DNA of 64,000 bases from Sipunculus nudus (lineage: Eukaryota > Annelida > Sipuncula > Golfingiida > Sipunculidae), in NCBI GenBank assembly GCA_026874595.1, contig CM049312.1:24421956-24485955 (forward strand). The letters run 5' to 3'. Below are positions 46,067 to 58,000 of the stretch, piece after piece. Every line of letters begins with the position of its first letter. Position 1 is the stretch's first letter. The notes under the pieces were generated by a model that saw only the letters and a program-made list of their open reading frames with translations, searched no databases and was not told the origin of the DNA. A program made the position numbers and the translations under genes.

Positions 46067-48110
46067 AGGTGGCACCACCAGTCTGCAGGAGGTGATAGAA
46101 CACCCCATGATCAATGTTCATGCACATAATCATGGCGATCAATGCAGTAGTTATTCAGAAAATGTTGATCATTCTCCGGGGGGGGGGGGGGAGTACTTCA
46201 CAGCCCCATAGCTCAAAGAATATTGGTAAAAGAGAACTTATTTCTAGTTTCCAAGTAGATTATTCATGGACCTTCCTAGATTTGAAGTGGAAAGTATCTA
46301 GGTCCAGCGGTTTAGATTTGTGCCCTTTTAAGAGATGACAGTTTCATTGCGGGTCTGAAAATAAGAGAAACAAAATCGTAAAAATTGGGAAAAAAAATAC
46401 AGGCGGCGCCACCAGTCTGCAGGATGAAATGGAACATCCCATGATCAATTTTTATTCAAAGAATCATGGTGATCAATGCAGTAGTTATCCAGATACTTGA
46501 GCTTTTATATCAAATTTTTCATTTTTCTGGGGGGTACTTCGGAGTACCATAGCTCAAAATATATGGGTAACAGAGACATAATTTCAGATTTCTACGGAGA
46601 TTTTTCATGGACCTCTATTGATGTCAAGTACGAAGATTCCAGGTACATTGGTTACGATTTGTATCCTGTTAATGGACAGACGGACGGCCGGAGGGCCAGA
46701 TGGCCGGACGGACGACGGACAAAGAGTAATCACTATAGCTCAGATGACTTACTTTCAGCTAATCTAAAAAATAGAGAAAAAATGCATAACAATTCGAAAA
46801 AAAAAATCCAGGTTGCACCACCAGTCTGCAGGAACTGATGAAATAGTCCTTTCCTTTATGAATATGCATGCAAAAATTCATGGTGATCAATGCAAATGTT
46901 GTACAGATACTGGAGCTTTTGTAAAAAAAAAAATATTTTATTTACTCTCGGGGGGGGGGGGGGGTACTTCGGGGCCCAATATCTCAGAGGTTATGGGAAA
47001 TAGAGACCTAATTTCAGGTTTCCAATGAGGCTTTTCATGGGCCACCCTGCATGTCAAAAGAGAATATTCTATGTCACGCGTTACGATTTGTGTCCTGTTA
47101 ACAAATGAGAGCATCTTAAGAGGTGTCAATAATAGAGAAAAAATCATAGAAAATCGAAAAATACAGGTGGCCCACCCAGGCTGCAAAAAACGCATGAAAT
47201 ATTCCATGATCAATATCTATTCAAAGAATCATGGCGATCAATGCAATAGTTGTTCAGATACCTGAGCTTTGGTATCAAATTTTCCATTATTCTGGGGGAT
47301 ACTTCGGAGCCCTATTCCTCAGAGGTTATGGGAAACAGAGACCTAATTTCAGGTTTCCAAGGAGACTTTTCATAGGCTTCCCTGCATGTCAAGAGAGACG
47401 ATTCTAGGTCCAGTCGTTACGATTTGTGCCCTGTTAAGAGACGAGTGCATCTCAGGAGGTCTCAATAATAGAGGAAAAAATCGTAAAAAAATGAAAAAAT
47501 GAAAAATAAAGGTGGCGCCTCCAGGCTGCAGAAACTGATGAAATATTCCATGATCAATATCTATTCAAAGAATCATGGTGATCAATGCAATAGTTGTTCA
47601 GATACCTGAGATTTTGTATCAAATTTTCCAGTATTCGAGGGGTAATTCGGAGCCCCATACCTCAGAGGTTATGGGTAACAGAGATCTAAATTCAGGTTTC
47701 GGAGAAGACTTTTCATGGGTATCCCTTCATGTTAAGAAAGGAGATTCTAGGTCCAGTCGTTACGATTTGTGCCCTGTTAAGAGACGAGTGCATCTCAGGA
47801 GGTCTCAATAATAGAGGAAAAAATCGTAAAAAAAGAGAAAATATACAAGTGGCGCCACCAGTCTACAGAAACTTATGAAACATCCCATGATCAATATCCA
47901 TGCAAAAAATCATGATGATCAATGCATTAGTTCTTCAGATACTTGAGCTTTTGTATCAAATTTTCCATTATTCTGGGGGGTACTTCGGAGCCCCATAGAT
48001 AAAAAAATGTTGGTAACAGAGACCTTATTTCAGGTTTCCAAGGAGATTATTTATGGACCTCCCAGGATATCAAGTTAGATGATTCTAGGTCTAAACGTTG
48101 ATCATCTAAT
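46067..48110. repeat. ~345-bp tandem array, 6 units
   Basis: Unit starts, marked by (a)caggtggcgccacc variants, lie near 46067, 46402, 46808, 47161, 47509 and 47846. Each unit has ccatgatcaat..tca...aatcatggtgatcaatgca, a ctggggggtacttcggagcc block with a variable G tract (long at 46179-46191 and 46951-46963), and gattctaggtccagtcgtta. The second unit is 406 bp because it carries an extra cggacggacgacggacaaag segment. Confidence 0.88.
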
Positions 48111-50010
48111 CGTTAAACGGTATTTCAGTTGGAGCAGAGCATCTCTTCGAATAAGATCAATTATAGCGAGTAAACCATCGAGTATGTTTTGATGCCACCT
48201 TTCGCCTTTATCCCCATTGGACCTATTACAATGGACAGTGTCAATCTCGAGTTTGTGGACTACTCTGCCGATTCTACATCCCACTTATCACAGGTAAACT
48301 GGCAATATAATCAAGAGGTATCCGGTATACCGACTATATTAAAATCTTTGGTTGGCATTATTGCTAACTTTTTTGTTCGTTAGCTTTTCTGCTGAATGAC
48401 CTATTGTTACTTTCCTTTTGGAAGCCATAAAACGTGAATTGTTATATATTCTGTCAAGGTATTTTAAAGTTAACCCTCTTCGACACTGTGCTGCTAGAGT
48501 GTGGTGGATATGGCATAGCGTAGTGGTATATTTAAAAAAAGTCGTGGTCAATTATCGGAAATCGTACCAATGCTCATGCACGCAAAGCTATTCAGCTATA
48601 CATGTTTGTAAAGTATTGAGACCACATGTTATACTGATATTATATTACAAGGGAAGCTCGTCAGGAGATCACTTGTCAATCAAGAGTCTCTATCTGTGAT
48701 GGCCGTGTTAAAATGAAAGAAAATCGACAATTCTTTAAAGAAAATTACCAACCCTTTCTGCGGTGGCAACCATAAATCATGCCACCATCCATTCGGCAAT
48801 TCTCTCTATTTGTTGTCTTGGGGTTAAGACGTGTACATCCATGATATAACCTAAGGTGGTCGCACTGGGTATTTTGTCAAGAAACACCTCTGTTTCGATG
48901 CCAAGGATACGCATGTTTTTTTGGTCTTGAACCTTCCGGAACGATGTAGAGTGAGCACTAAGGATTTTTCGTTTTCGACGGGGAGGATGGCATATTTCTT
49001 TTTACAAAAGGTTTTAGCAGTTAAGATCTAATGTTTCTTTTGTTGATAACCTACTAATCAGTCGCGGGAAAATATTCATTTTATCATAATGCCCTTCACC
49101 TCAGTGAGCGGTGTTTTAAATTTTGTATATGTATTTTTTATCTATAAGGTTAATGAGATTTAAGAAATATTTGATTTTATTAAATCGAATTGGTGCCAGA
49201 TAATCGAGCCCCTTTTGCCAGCAGATGTGTGCGAATAATAATGTTCACATTAGGCTAAAGCACTATAGGTTTAGGAATTCGTACTTCTGTCATTTTTATT
49301 TTCCTGTTTATTACATCGGTTACATATTAGGTTGTCATGGTTATATACCCGATGTGTGACTAGAAATGTGATCAGGGCGCAGACCTCCGCTAAGGCAGCT
49401 CATTAGGTCTACCCAAAAATGGCATTGTCAGAAATTCGACATTAATAAAAAACATTTGTTGATTCGTTGATTTGGTATTAAATTGCTGTTTGTTTATTTA
49501 CTGACACCTCGCCCTTCCGCCAGAGGTCGTTTCTACTCAAAACGAATCTCTTCTGTTTGGGCACTGTGGGAAGGACCGAACTACTTGACAAGTGTAGCCT
49601 GGTACAAAATTATCTTAAGTTGTTTAACAGGAAATTAACGGACGGACTGACGATTAACCATAACTATACCACATATACCGGGTTACTTATCAGCTTTTAG
49701 TCAGACGTCAGCTGAGATAAAATTGTGGATTCCCTTAACTTGCTGAAGTTCAGCCCTGTATATATTATGCACTTATAGTACGTCCCAGTACCCGTGTCAG
49801 CATGTTTTCTGGGATAATTTTCATACGTGTAAAGCAGTGTAACCCTTTCTTGTCCAAAGGCAGGAGCTATTCCGCCGACTACCTGCGTAAAAAGTAATGC
49901 CTTACCTTGTTTTGATTTTGTATGAGACAATCTAAAATATGACAAAATAAGTTACAGCGTTTACGAATTATTCCTTGTCTGAGAACTGATAATATAATAG
50001 CCAGTCAAAC
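48111..50010. other. no gene recognised
   Basis: No exon with matching splice signals was identified on either strand. The minus ORF 49697-49945 (82 codons) and plus ORF 48418-48699 are unrecognised. Confidence 0.45.
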
Positions 50011-50013
50011 ATA

Positions 50014-50477
50014 TGACGTCAGTCAATTGAAGGTGACGCGCGACCGATCACTGTGACATCTTTGTGACGTCACCGATGTCTAACGAACACAAAACGCAGC
50101 CATAGACACGAAAAGTGTATCATGTAGGAATGTACTGTCCAGCAGTGCCGATAAGACGCCATCCACAGTATTTTAGCACAAATAAGGCAAAAGAGTCGCA
50201 AAGTAAATTCGTTTTACATGAAATATAACTACTTTACACAAAATCCAAGCCATTTTAACGGACTACATTGGCTCCTTTTCACCACTTGTGTATTTCCGCT
50301 GTCAGTGTACATGTTGATGCCGCGCGGTTCATTGTTGGAGTCAGATTTTGACTCCAATAAACCCCTGACAGCAGTGTCTTCCTCTTGAGAGTCCGAGTCT
50401 GCGCAGTGTCCTGACACCTGTCAGGAAATCGGCACGTTCACGTGGAGTGACGTCATTGAATATCCTCTTTGACGTCA
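50014..50477. promoter_or_regulatory. cluster of four perfect TGACGTCA (CRE/ATF) sites
   Basis: The palindrome TGACGTCA occurs at 50014-50021, 50065-50072, 50448-50455 and 50470-50477, with a CACGTG E-box at 50439-50444. It is the classical CREB/ATF binding site. No transcription start was identified, so a regulatory role is inference. Confidence 0.5.
50229..50417 (-). CDS. hypothetical acidic terminal exon
   Basis: A 62-codon open stretch with a possible acceptor tttcctgacag at its 5' end. It begins with the acidic, Ser-rich HCADSDSQEEDTAVRGLLES and ends in a TAG after a Lys/Cys-containing end. It resembles a charged terminal region but no family was recognised. It sits between the two pairs of TGACGTCA sites. 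It could be a chance ORF. Confidence 0.25.
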   Translation of the reverse strand: MSGHCADSDSQEEDTAVRGLLESKSDSNNEPRGINMYTDSGNTQVVKRSQCSPLKWLGFCVK

Positions 50478-50999
50478 CGACCCTCACTTCAAAGATGGCC
50501 ATATATCGTCACCTGCTGGTTAGAGGGACGTATTTCCAAGCCCTATACATTAATATATAAGGTGCACATGTTGGGTGCACTAGAAAAGTTCTTTTCTATT
50601 GAGTGTTTGGCATCATGTTATACATCAAACTCAAGATCAAAACCTGAAATTTTATTTTAATCCAGAAAAACAGGGTGTTCCGTATCTCATTTTCCCGCTA
50701 GAGACGAGCTTCTGAAGTTTACTATAGTGCACCACAGCTGTCGCCACCTGCCGAGCCATGCCCACACCACCAGCACTGACACATTCAATCTCCTCAAACA
50801 GCACAAAAAAATTATGACTACCTCTGAGAAAAAAAATTATTAAAAGTCTTCTGTCTCCCCCCATCTGGAACCAATATATTTTCCCTCATACATTTAATGC
50901 CTAACATTCTCTGCTGCCCCACAATATTTAATGCCTGCTCACTCTTAACGCCACAAAATGGGCCGACCTTGACCGGACCTGGAAATAGGTCCCTCTAAC

Positions 51000-51090
51000 C
51001 TGCTACATACCCGCGTAAACAAATGTGCTATGAAACCCCATAAAGCATTAGAGCTCGTTCCTGGGTTATTTACGCATGGATCGCACCAAC
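51000..51090. repeat. dispersed repeat, copy 2 (partner at 5697-5779)
   Basis: Shares the aaacaaatgtgctatg and gcatggatcgc words and overall ~80% identity with the segment abutting the satellite. A (TA)n tract follows at 51355-51396. From there to 51989 nothing is recognised; this is the 3' side of gene C. Confidence 0.7.
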
Positions 51091-51349
51091 ATCTCCGTTG
51101 AGAAATGTTTCAGTAATCTCGCTAACACACTAAAAGACAAACCAACGTTGCCAAAAACAATACCCCCTCCGCTCGGCTTAGCGCAGGTAAAAACAATGGA
51201 CAACACGCAGGTGATATGACTGTTCTGTTTCACATAATCTGATGACACAAATATACAAACTTTCCACATCAAATCAAGTATTTCCATAATATCTCTCCTC
51301 AGTTACTTGGTACCTCATTGAAATATCCTGAATATATGTCAATAATGCA

Positions 51350-51398
<49 letters not shown>

Positions 51399-51989
51399 TT
51401 TAAAGTTACTATAAACATTCAACCAATAAAGATAAATAACATACTTTGGACAAATAAATTACCCTAGAGGTGTGAACCACCCCACACGTATAAATTATTA
51501 GCTGTGATTATACATATACATGTGAGTGGTGAATTTTTTCTGTAATACTTAAACCACAAGATTTCAGCTCAGACAAAGGGGTACTTCAACATATTTCCAT
51601 ATCTGTTAATAGTTACTTCTATCGGGATTACACAGAACTTGTAAAAAACTGTTAGACAAGAAGGCTTTTCCGGAAACCTTTATCAAGCTTACAAAAATGA
51701 ATAAAACAGATTTATACACGTCTTTTCACGAGTCAGAAATATACAACGCAATTGTTTCAATCTTTCATATTTTATATTTTAGCTGGCGTGCATAGATGTA
51801 TTCCACAACCATGTTTAATCCATGTAAAATGTCTATACACCTATATTTAAGAATTTTACATAAAATAGTAAACCTTGAAAAAAATAATGATGCCTCATGT
51901 TGTATCCCCTGCTTAAAAAAGTGGTACCTGTGCTATTTAATTTTGACTATATTCAACTTTTCTATGTGCGGCTTTCAACATCCTGTTGG

Positions 51990-52080
51990 CTAAAAGTCCC
52001 AATTTTTTCGAGGCATACTGGACATTGGGTGAATTGTGGCAGATGACATCATCCTCAGATCAGCTCCATAATTATAAAGC
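51990..52080 (-). CDS. gene C exon 14: cytoplasmic tail and stop
   Basis: Acceptor aaacttcag, phase 2 in. Encodes RLYNYGADLRMMSSATIHPM and ends ..NWDF with TAG at 51992-51990. Homologous to gene A exon 14 in RLY(N/D)xGxxLR. Two Tyr, no ITIM consensus. Confidence 0.8.
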
Positions 52081-55000
52081 CTGAAGTTTAAAAATATCCG
52101 GATGTGTTATGGTATACTTCAATTGGTTACTTTCTGACGGCTTATATAAGTAAGATCAATTATATTAGTGAAAAGAAATATTTTATGAGGTTAAATGTGA
52201 AACTTCTTTTACATAAGTATATACAATATAGTGATTGCTGACAGAAATATCAGTCTTTATGTTTAAATGCCCCACGTTTTATCGTAGTCATGAGAGATAT
52301 GAATAAACACCTTTAATTCCGACTGTTAAACAAGAAATGTAGGTAAAGTTCTAACCGCTTTCTCCAATACAGCCACTGTGCAACAAAGATGATGCAGCCA
52401 AACTCAAAGATGAAGAGGCAGGAGATGAGCATCGCGAGGTCCGATCCAGTCATAGGACAGTCAAGCATCAGCTGCGGAGCTAGTCCTCTACGAGGGGCGG
52501 TGCAAGAACAAGGCGGACAGTCCCGTTGTTTACACAGCGTAGTTACTGAAGGAATAAAAAAGCGATGACACTCGGTGTAGAAAACATGATTTGTCTGTTA
52601 CCCAAAAAAAAACCCTGATAGCTTACATTTTCATAGAAAAATGTAGCGCGGCACAAAGAAACCGACACATTTATAGTGCAGTTCATTCTGTTGTTACACT
52701 ACAAGCACGATCGCTGTGGGTTTTACCTTTGTCACACATCGGCCCTGTATAGCCATGGTAACACATATTGTCAGGACAACTGCCATCATCACGGTCACAT
52801 GAAATATTCTCACATCGCCCACACCGATTTGAACAGTCATTTCCCCAGAATCCCGAAGCACAGTCTATTGACAAAAAGCACATTTAAAAAAATGTCTATT
52901 AACTTATTGTATCCAGATAATTGATTATTAAATAAGCCTAAATATATGAGGTATGGAGCTCATTTTTCTTTTATAATCGATTTTAAATTTCAAAATGGTG
53001 TATATATATGCTCGAAATCAGTTCATTTTTAGTATATTCAAAGGTTGGATAGAATGGCAATTCATCTATTCGTCTTCAGTCAAGTGGTATGTGTGCAAGA
53101 AAATCAAAGTAAAAAAAAAAAAAAAAAAAAAAACAGAACACAAAATTGTACGATACGCATATGACACGGTATTGATTCTTACTGGAAGCCATCGGTCTGT
53201 TAATGAAGCATTGTTAACTTTTACTGATTTCAAAGAAATTTCTGGTCTCAAGTTAATCTTGAGAAATCAATTATAATACCAATAACAGAGGATACAAAAC
53301 AACATGAAAGGATAAAAAACTCAGGTTTACAATGGTGAACAGAATCAATTAAACTTTTAGGAATTAATATATATCCTAATTGGGGAAAAGTAACAGAAAT
53401 TAATTACAAAGAGATCCTTAGTAAAATGAAAGTGATTGTTAATATATGGACTGGAAGAACATCAACCCTGTCTGGTAGAATAACAATAATAAACCTTTTT
53501 CACATATGCAAAATTAATCAAAGAAAAGAGATTACTTTTAAACTATATAGAATATTTAAGTATAATAGACTCTAATCCTGCAACATGGAAGTGGATTATT
53601 AAAAGGACAAATGAAGAATTATGCGTAGTAGAAAATAAGGAAGAAAAGCTTGTAAAGATGAAAAAGATCTCACTAGAAATTTGTGGCGAATTGATTCGAA
53701 AAGTATTCAAAGAACCTTAAAAATATAATCCAGATATGGAGATAGGACAGAATTTGATTGTCATAATATACATTTATAGCATTTGGACACATAGAAAAAA
53801 ATCAAAATTTCAGAGAAACTGAGAGATTTTGAGTTCAAACTAATATATAGAATTTTGCCTTTAAATCCATTCTTATATAAACTAAATAAAAAGTATTACT
53901 GAAAAATGTCCATTATGTTCCAAAACCAAAGAAACGTATGGTCAATTATATTTTGAATGCAAAATAACTAAAACATTACTGAAGGAATTTAAAGAATGGT
54001 TAGAACTAGAAAAAGTCAATATAGACAATTTTAATCTTACCATGTCAACAGTGCTGTCTAACGTTAACGGAATGCCACTCACAGATATGATAATACTATT
54101 GTTAAAAATATATATGGATGTGTAGTTGTAAAAATATTTTGCCTATATTTCATTCTTTTAAATAATATGTTAAGCAAATATACCTTATTGAAGAAGATAT
54201 TCAGTCACAAGAGGAATAGGATTATTTGTAACTAGACTGAACTGGATAAAATACATATGTGTATATGTGTGTACATGTGTATGTGTGTGTGCACACATAT
54301 GTGTATATGTTTAAACGTTTGGGAATTCTATATACTTCAGTTTGGGTACCATTCACATATATTTCTTGCCTCATGTATGTACATAATGTTTGTGGACAAG
54401 TGTTGTTTTGTTATGTGTGGTATTATGAATTTTCTGTTGAATCGATAAAAAAAAAACTGATATGTGTGCATCTGAGTATAAGTGTCCAGGTTATTTGCAT
54501 TTCTAGACAACGTTATTCCGTGGGTTCTTCACCTTTACAAGTTGTTCCTGCGTATCCCGGACGACAATCCCCTGAAAGACATGTTCCATTCTTTCTGTCA
54601 CACGCACTGCCAAGACATGACTCGCAGGTATTCAAGCAATTAGGTCCCCATTTACCAGGTTGGCACTCTATTCAAATGGAAGAATTGAATTTGAACAGAA
54701 GCATGGTCATTTTCCTTTATAGTTAGAGGATTATGACTATTTTCGTTCCCTTTGAATTACCCAAACATCACCCCCTAACTGTTGAACGGGATTACACCGT
54801 TTGTAATGAATCATCAGGAATAATATAAAACATAGCCTGGAACCTCACTTAATTAAAATTGTACCAGCGTATGCAGTAGGACCTAAAAACCATGCACACC
54901 ATTATTATTCTAAGGTGTATAGGGTATTCTCCAGTATTATTACCTGCATCACACCTTTCTCCCATTAAGCCCGTCTCACAAAGTCCATTCACCGGTGAGA

Positions 55001-58000
55001 TGGTTGCAAGGCACCGTGGCACAGATTGCCTGAGATTCCGTGCAGGCCTTCCCCCATCTCCCCGGTGAACATGCTGGTTTTATTGTAGGAGGAATATGGT
55101 CATCAAATAAAAAATATTAAAATGTTATAATTAAAAAAAAACAATACAGACAAACCCATTTCCTCCATTGAAAATTCTTGCTTAAGTATATTGATACATA
55201 CACAGTATAGGCCTCTTTAGACTTTTGCTTCCCAGTAGATATCGTCTGTATATTAAGGCCTGGGCGGCTGAGCGGTAAAACGCACGGTCTTCTCCGCTGG
55301 CGACCCGGATTCGATCCAAGGTGCTGCCATGAGAATGAGTTGTAGTGGCCCGTCCACGGTAAGTGGTTTTCGCCGGGTTCTCCGGCTTCATCCACCTCTC
55401 TCACTACGATCTTCAACTCTATCAGTGTCTTCTACTTTCGCCTTTAATATCTAACTGTAAAACCGACTCAATCTGTCAAACTTTGTCGTTGCTGAGGGAG
55501 GCAGTGCGGCCGGATTTTCCTGGAGACCTGTAACTAGCTCGAGCGCAGACTTCACTTTCAGTCAGTCAGTCATTGTTTCTATATTGATATATTATTTAAG
55601 AATTGTATTTATGTGGAGCACTTGGTGATCAACAAAATCCCAAATTATTACACTTCAAGGCGAAACTCTCAAATTAAAATATTTTGTCCAAAAAAGAATC
55701 GGGAGATTATTGACATTCGTCAAGTTCACAAAATAAATTTTTAAAAATGAAGACATATCTTTGCTATTTTCTTAAACATTTCTCACCTTGTTCGTGCGAT
55801 GCACCATCGGAAAAGACCTTAGAGACCTGAGAAGGCGTGTCAACTTTAGGACAAATATGGTCCTTGCACGATGTGTATAGGTCTCTGCTTATGTCACCAG
55901 AGTGATCCATCGAGCGTGATTTTGTCTGGGTATGAAGAAAGGAAACGTTGAGGATTCCTTTACGATTCCAATATATGATTTTTAATGTGAAGCCAACCAA
56001 TGCGTTCAAATGCCGAAATACAAAGTAAAATTGTCGGCAGTTTTACGGATACCCACCGTAGAGCAGTATAATTTACGATCTCTGCAGAGTATTTCACTCT
56101 CACCATGACGAAAACATTGTGTCAATGACTCACTCGGACAGCGTAACTCCGCCAGACTGACCCATCCTGTGAAAGAGTAAGTAATGCTACAGACAAATTG
56201 CCATTTCCGTAGCCTTATTTGAATAAAACTAGTATTGAAGGTAAACGCCTTAAAAGCGGGAAAAAAATTAAAATTTTTGGCATTTTAGTTAATCCACACA
56301 AGACATCTTAAAGAGAAAATCAAATGTTATTTCTTCTGATATTGATCTTCAAATGACGCTTCTGCCACCTTAATGTATTTTATATTGAAAAAAGGTTCGC
56401 ATTTTGTTATATTTCAAATGCCAAGTTTAAACATTTTGCTTCATTTTAACGGTCAGGTACCTGCTTGAACCTCTGGCTTGTATTAAATTTATTTGACAAA
56501 ACACGCAATACTGGTTGACAATACCCAAATAGAGCGAGCAGACAACTATCAATCGGAGTGCGCATGCTCGTGGAATAGCTATACACTTATATTATACCGA
56601 CGTCAACTGGTTTGGTTTATCTTATCTTCATCCTTTCATTGTATACGATATCATGTAACTCAAAAACTGTTCAAAGTGAAAATAATTTATCTCACCAGTT
56701 CGCATATCATTATATATGAGAAGTGGTTGGGTGATGCCATTCAGCTGACTACATGCTACTTGTGTTTCTTTCAAGCCGAAATGCATGTCACACACAAAGC
56801 GCCATTTACCCTCATCCCATACTTGCAAGAGCCCTTGATACTGCGTCGTTCCGTGAAATGACTGCCCATCCAGTGTCTACAAAGAATACATACAATTTGT
56901 TGTATAAGACTTGCATAAATCTTGTCTACAGTAACAGTTGATGAAATGATCGACGACCTAAACAATTGAGTACTAAGTATTACTTTCACGAACCTGAGAC
57001 CACGAATAGGCGCAGGTGATCTGTACCACGTGGTCATGTGGACAGAGGCCTGATCTTGAGGAGCAGTCAGAGAGCCGAGCCTCGTTTCCAGTACATCTGG
57101 TCTCATTGTAACCATATCTGTCTGTACAGTTGTACAGTTTCACACAAATGGTCGTTGGTTATTCAACAAATATTATGCAATAGTTAACACAAGTAAAACC
57201 TGATTAGTGAACAAATAGCTGCTTATATAAATAAAATAGTTCAACTTTACGTTCAACTTTATTTTTGGCATAAGTGTTTTTTTCCATTAATGTTATTAGT
57301 TAATAAATGAAAGGGATGTCCAGTGTAAGCTGTAATTTTGTTTATTCAATAGGTGATAAATTTTAGGCTTTAGTTATGTCTGCGCATTGCAGGGTTCTTT
57401 ACAATCTATTCATATTATATAGACATAAAGCTATCAAATTCTACAATACTGTTTACTGACTCACCGCTTCTCATGGAACACATTGAGGTCTGTGTTCTAG
57501 AACACATGTCATCGTTCCATTCACCTGTTTCATAGTCGACTTCAACACAGTCTTCGTTTAGGATGACGCCATTGTTCGGCTCAAATAATTTCCATTTGGT
57601 AAATTTAGGCTACAAGCAATTTTTCAAACCAGTAAGAAAATGTCTTTAATAATATATTCAGATGGTATGCCCGTGTTAAACACCTTTGTTGGCCTAAAAA
57701 TGAACCCCATCGTGTAAATCACCAGAAAAATTCGTATAAATAACCCATTTAACGTTGTTAACGTAACTTTAGTCTTCTCATGGAACATTTTATTTAGATT
57801 TTGGTAGAAGATGTTACGGTTTTAGTATGGACCATTTATAATGGATGCACAGCGAACTATAAGGACTGCATACATTGTTCATAACTTCAATCATTTATGG
57901 TTGTCTCATAAATTATTTATTTTGCATTTGGGTTATGGAGGCTGTTATAATATTAAATATGAACAGTAAAGATATTTGATATTATCAAATACATTACTTA

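Noticed and set aside
48102-48310. Gene B exon 2 equivalent
   Set aside because: A short nucleotide similarity (acaaactcga..ttgac) to gene C exon 2 is too limited, and no frame preserves the module.
54259-54726. 155-codon plus-strand ORF
   Set aside because: It overlaps gene C exon 11 on the opposite strand and includes a TG-rich repeat; it is a shadow.
56493-57115. ORFs of 122 (plus) and 114 (minus) codons
   Set aside because: Shadows of gene C exons 6 and 7 in other frames.
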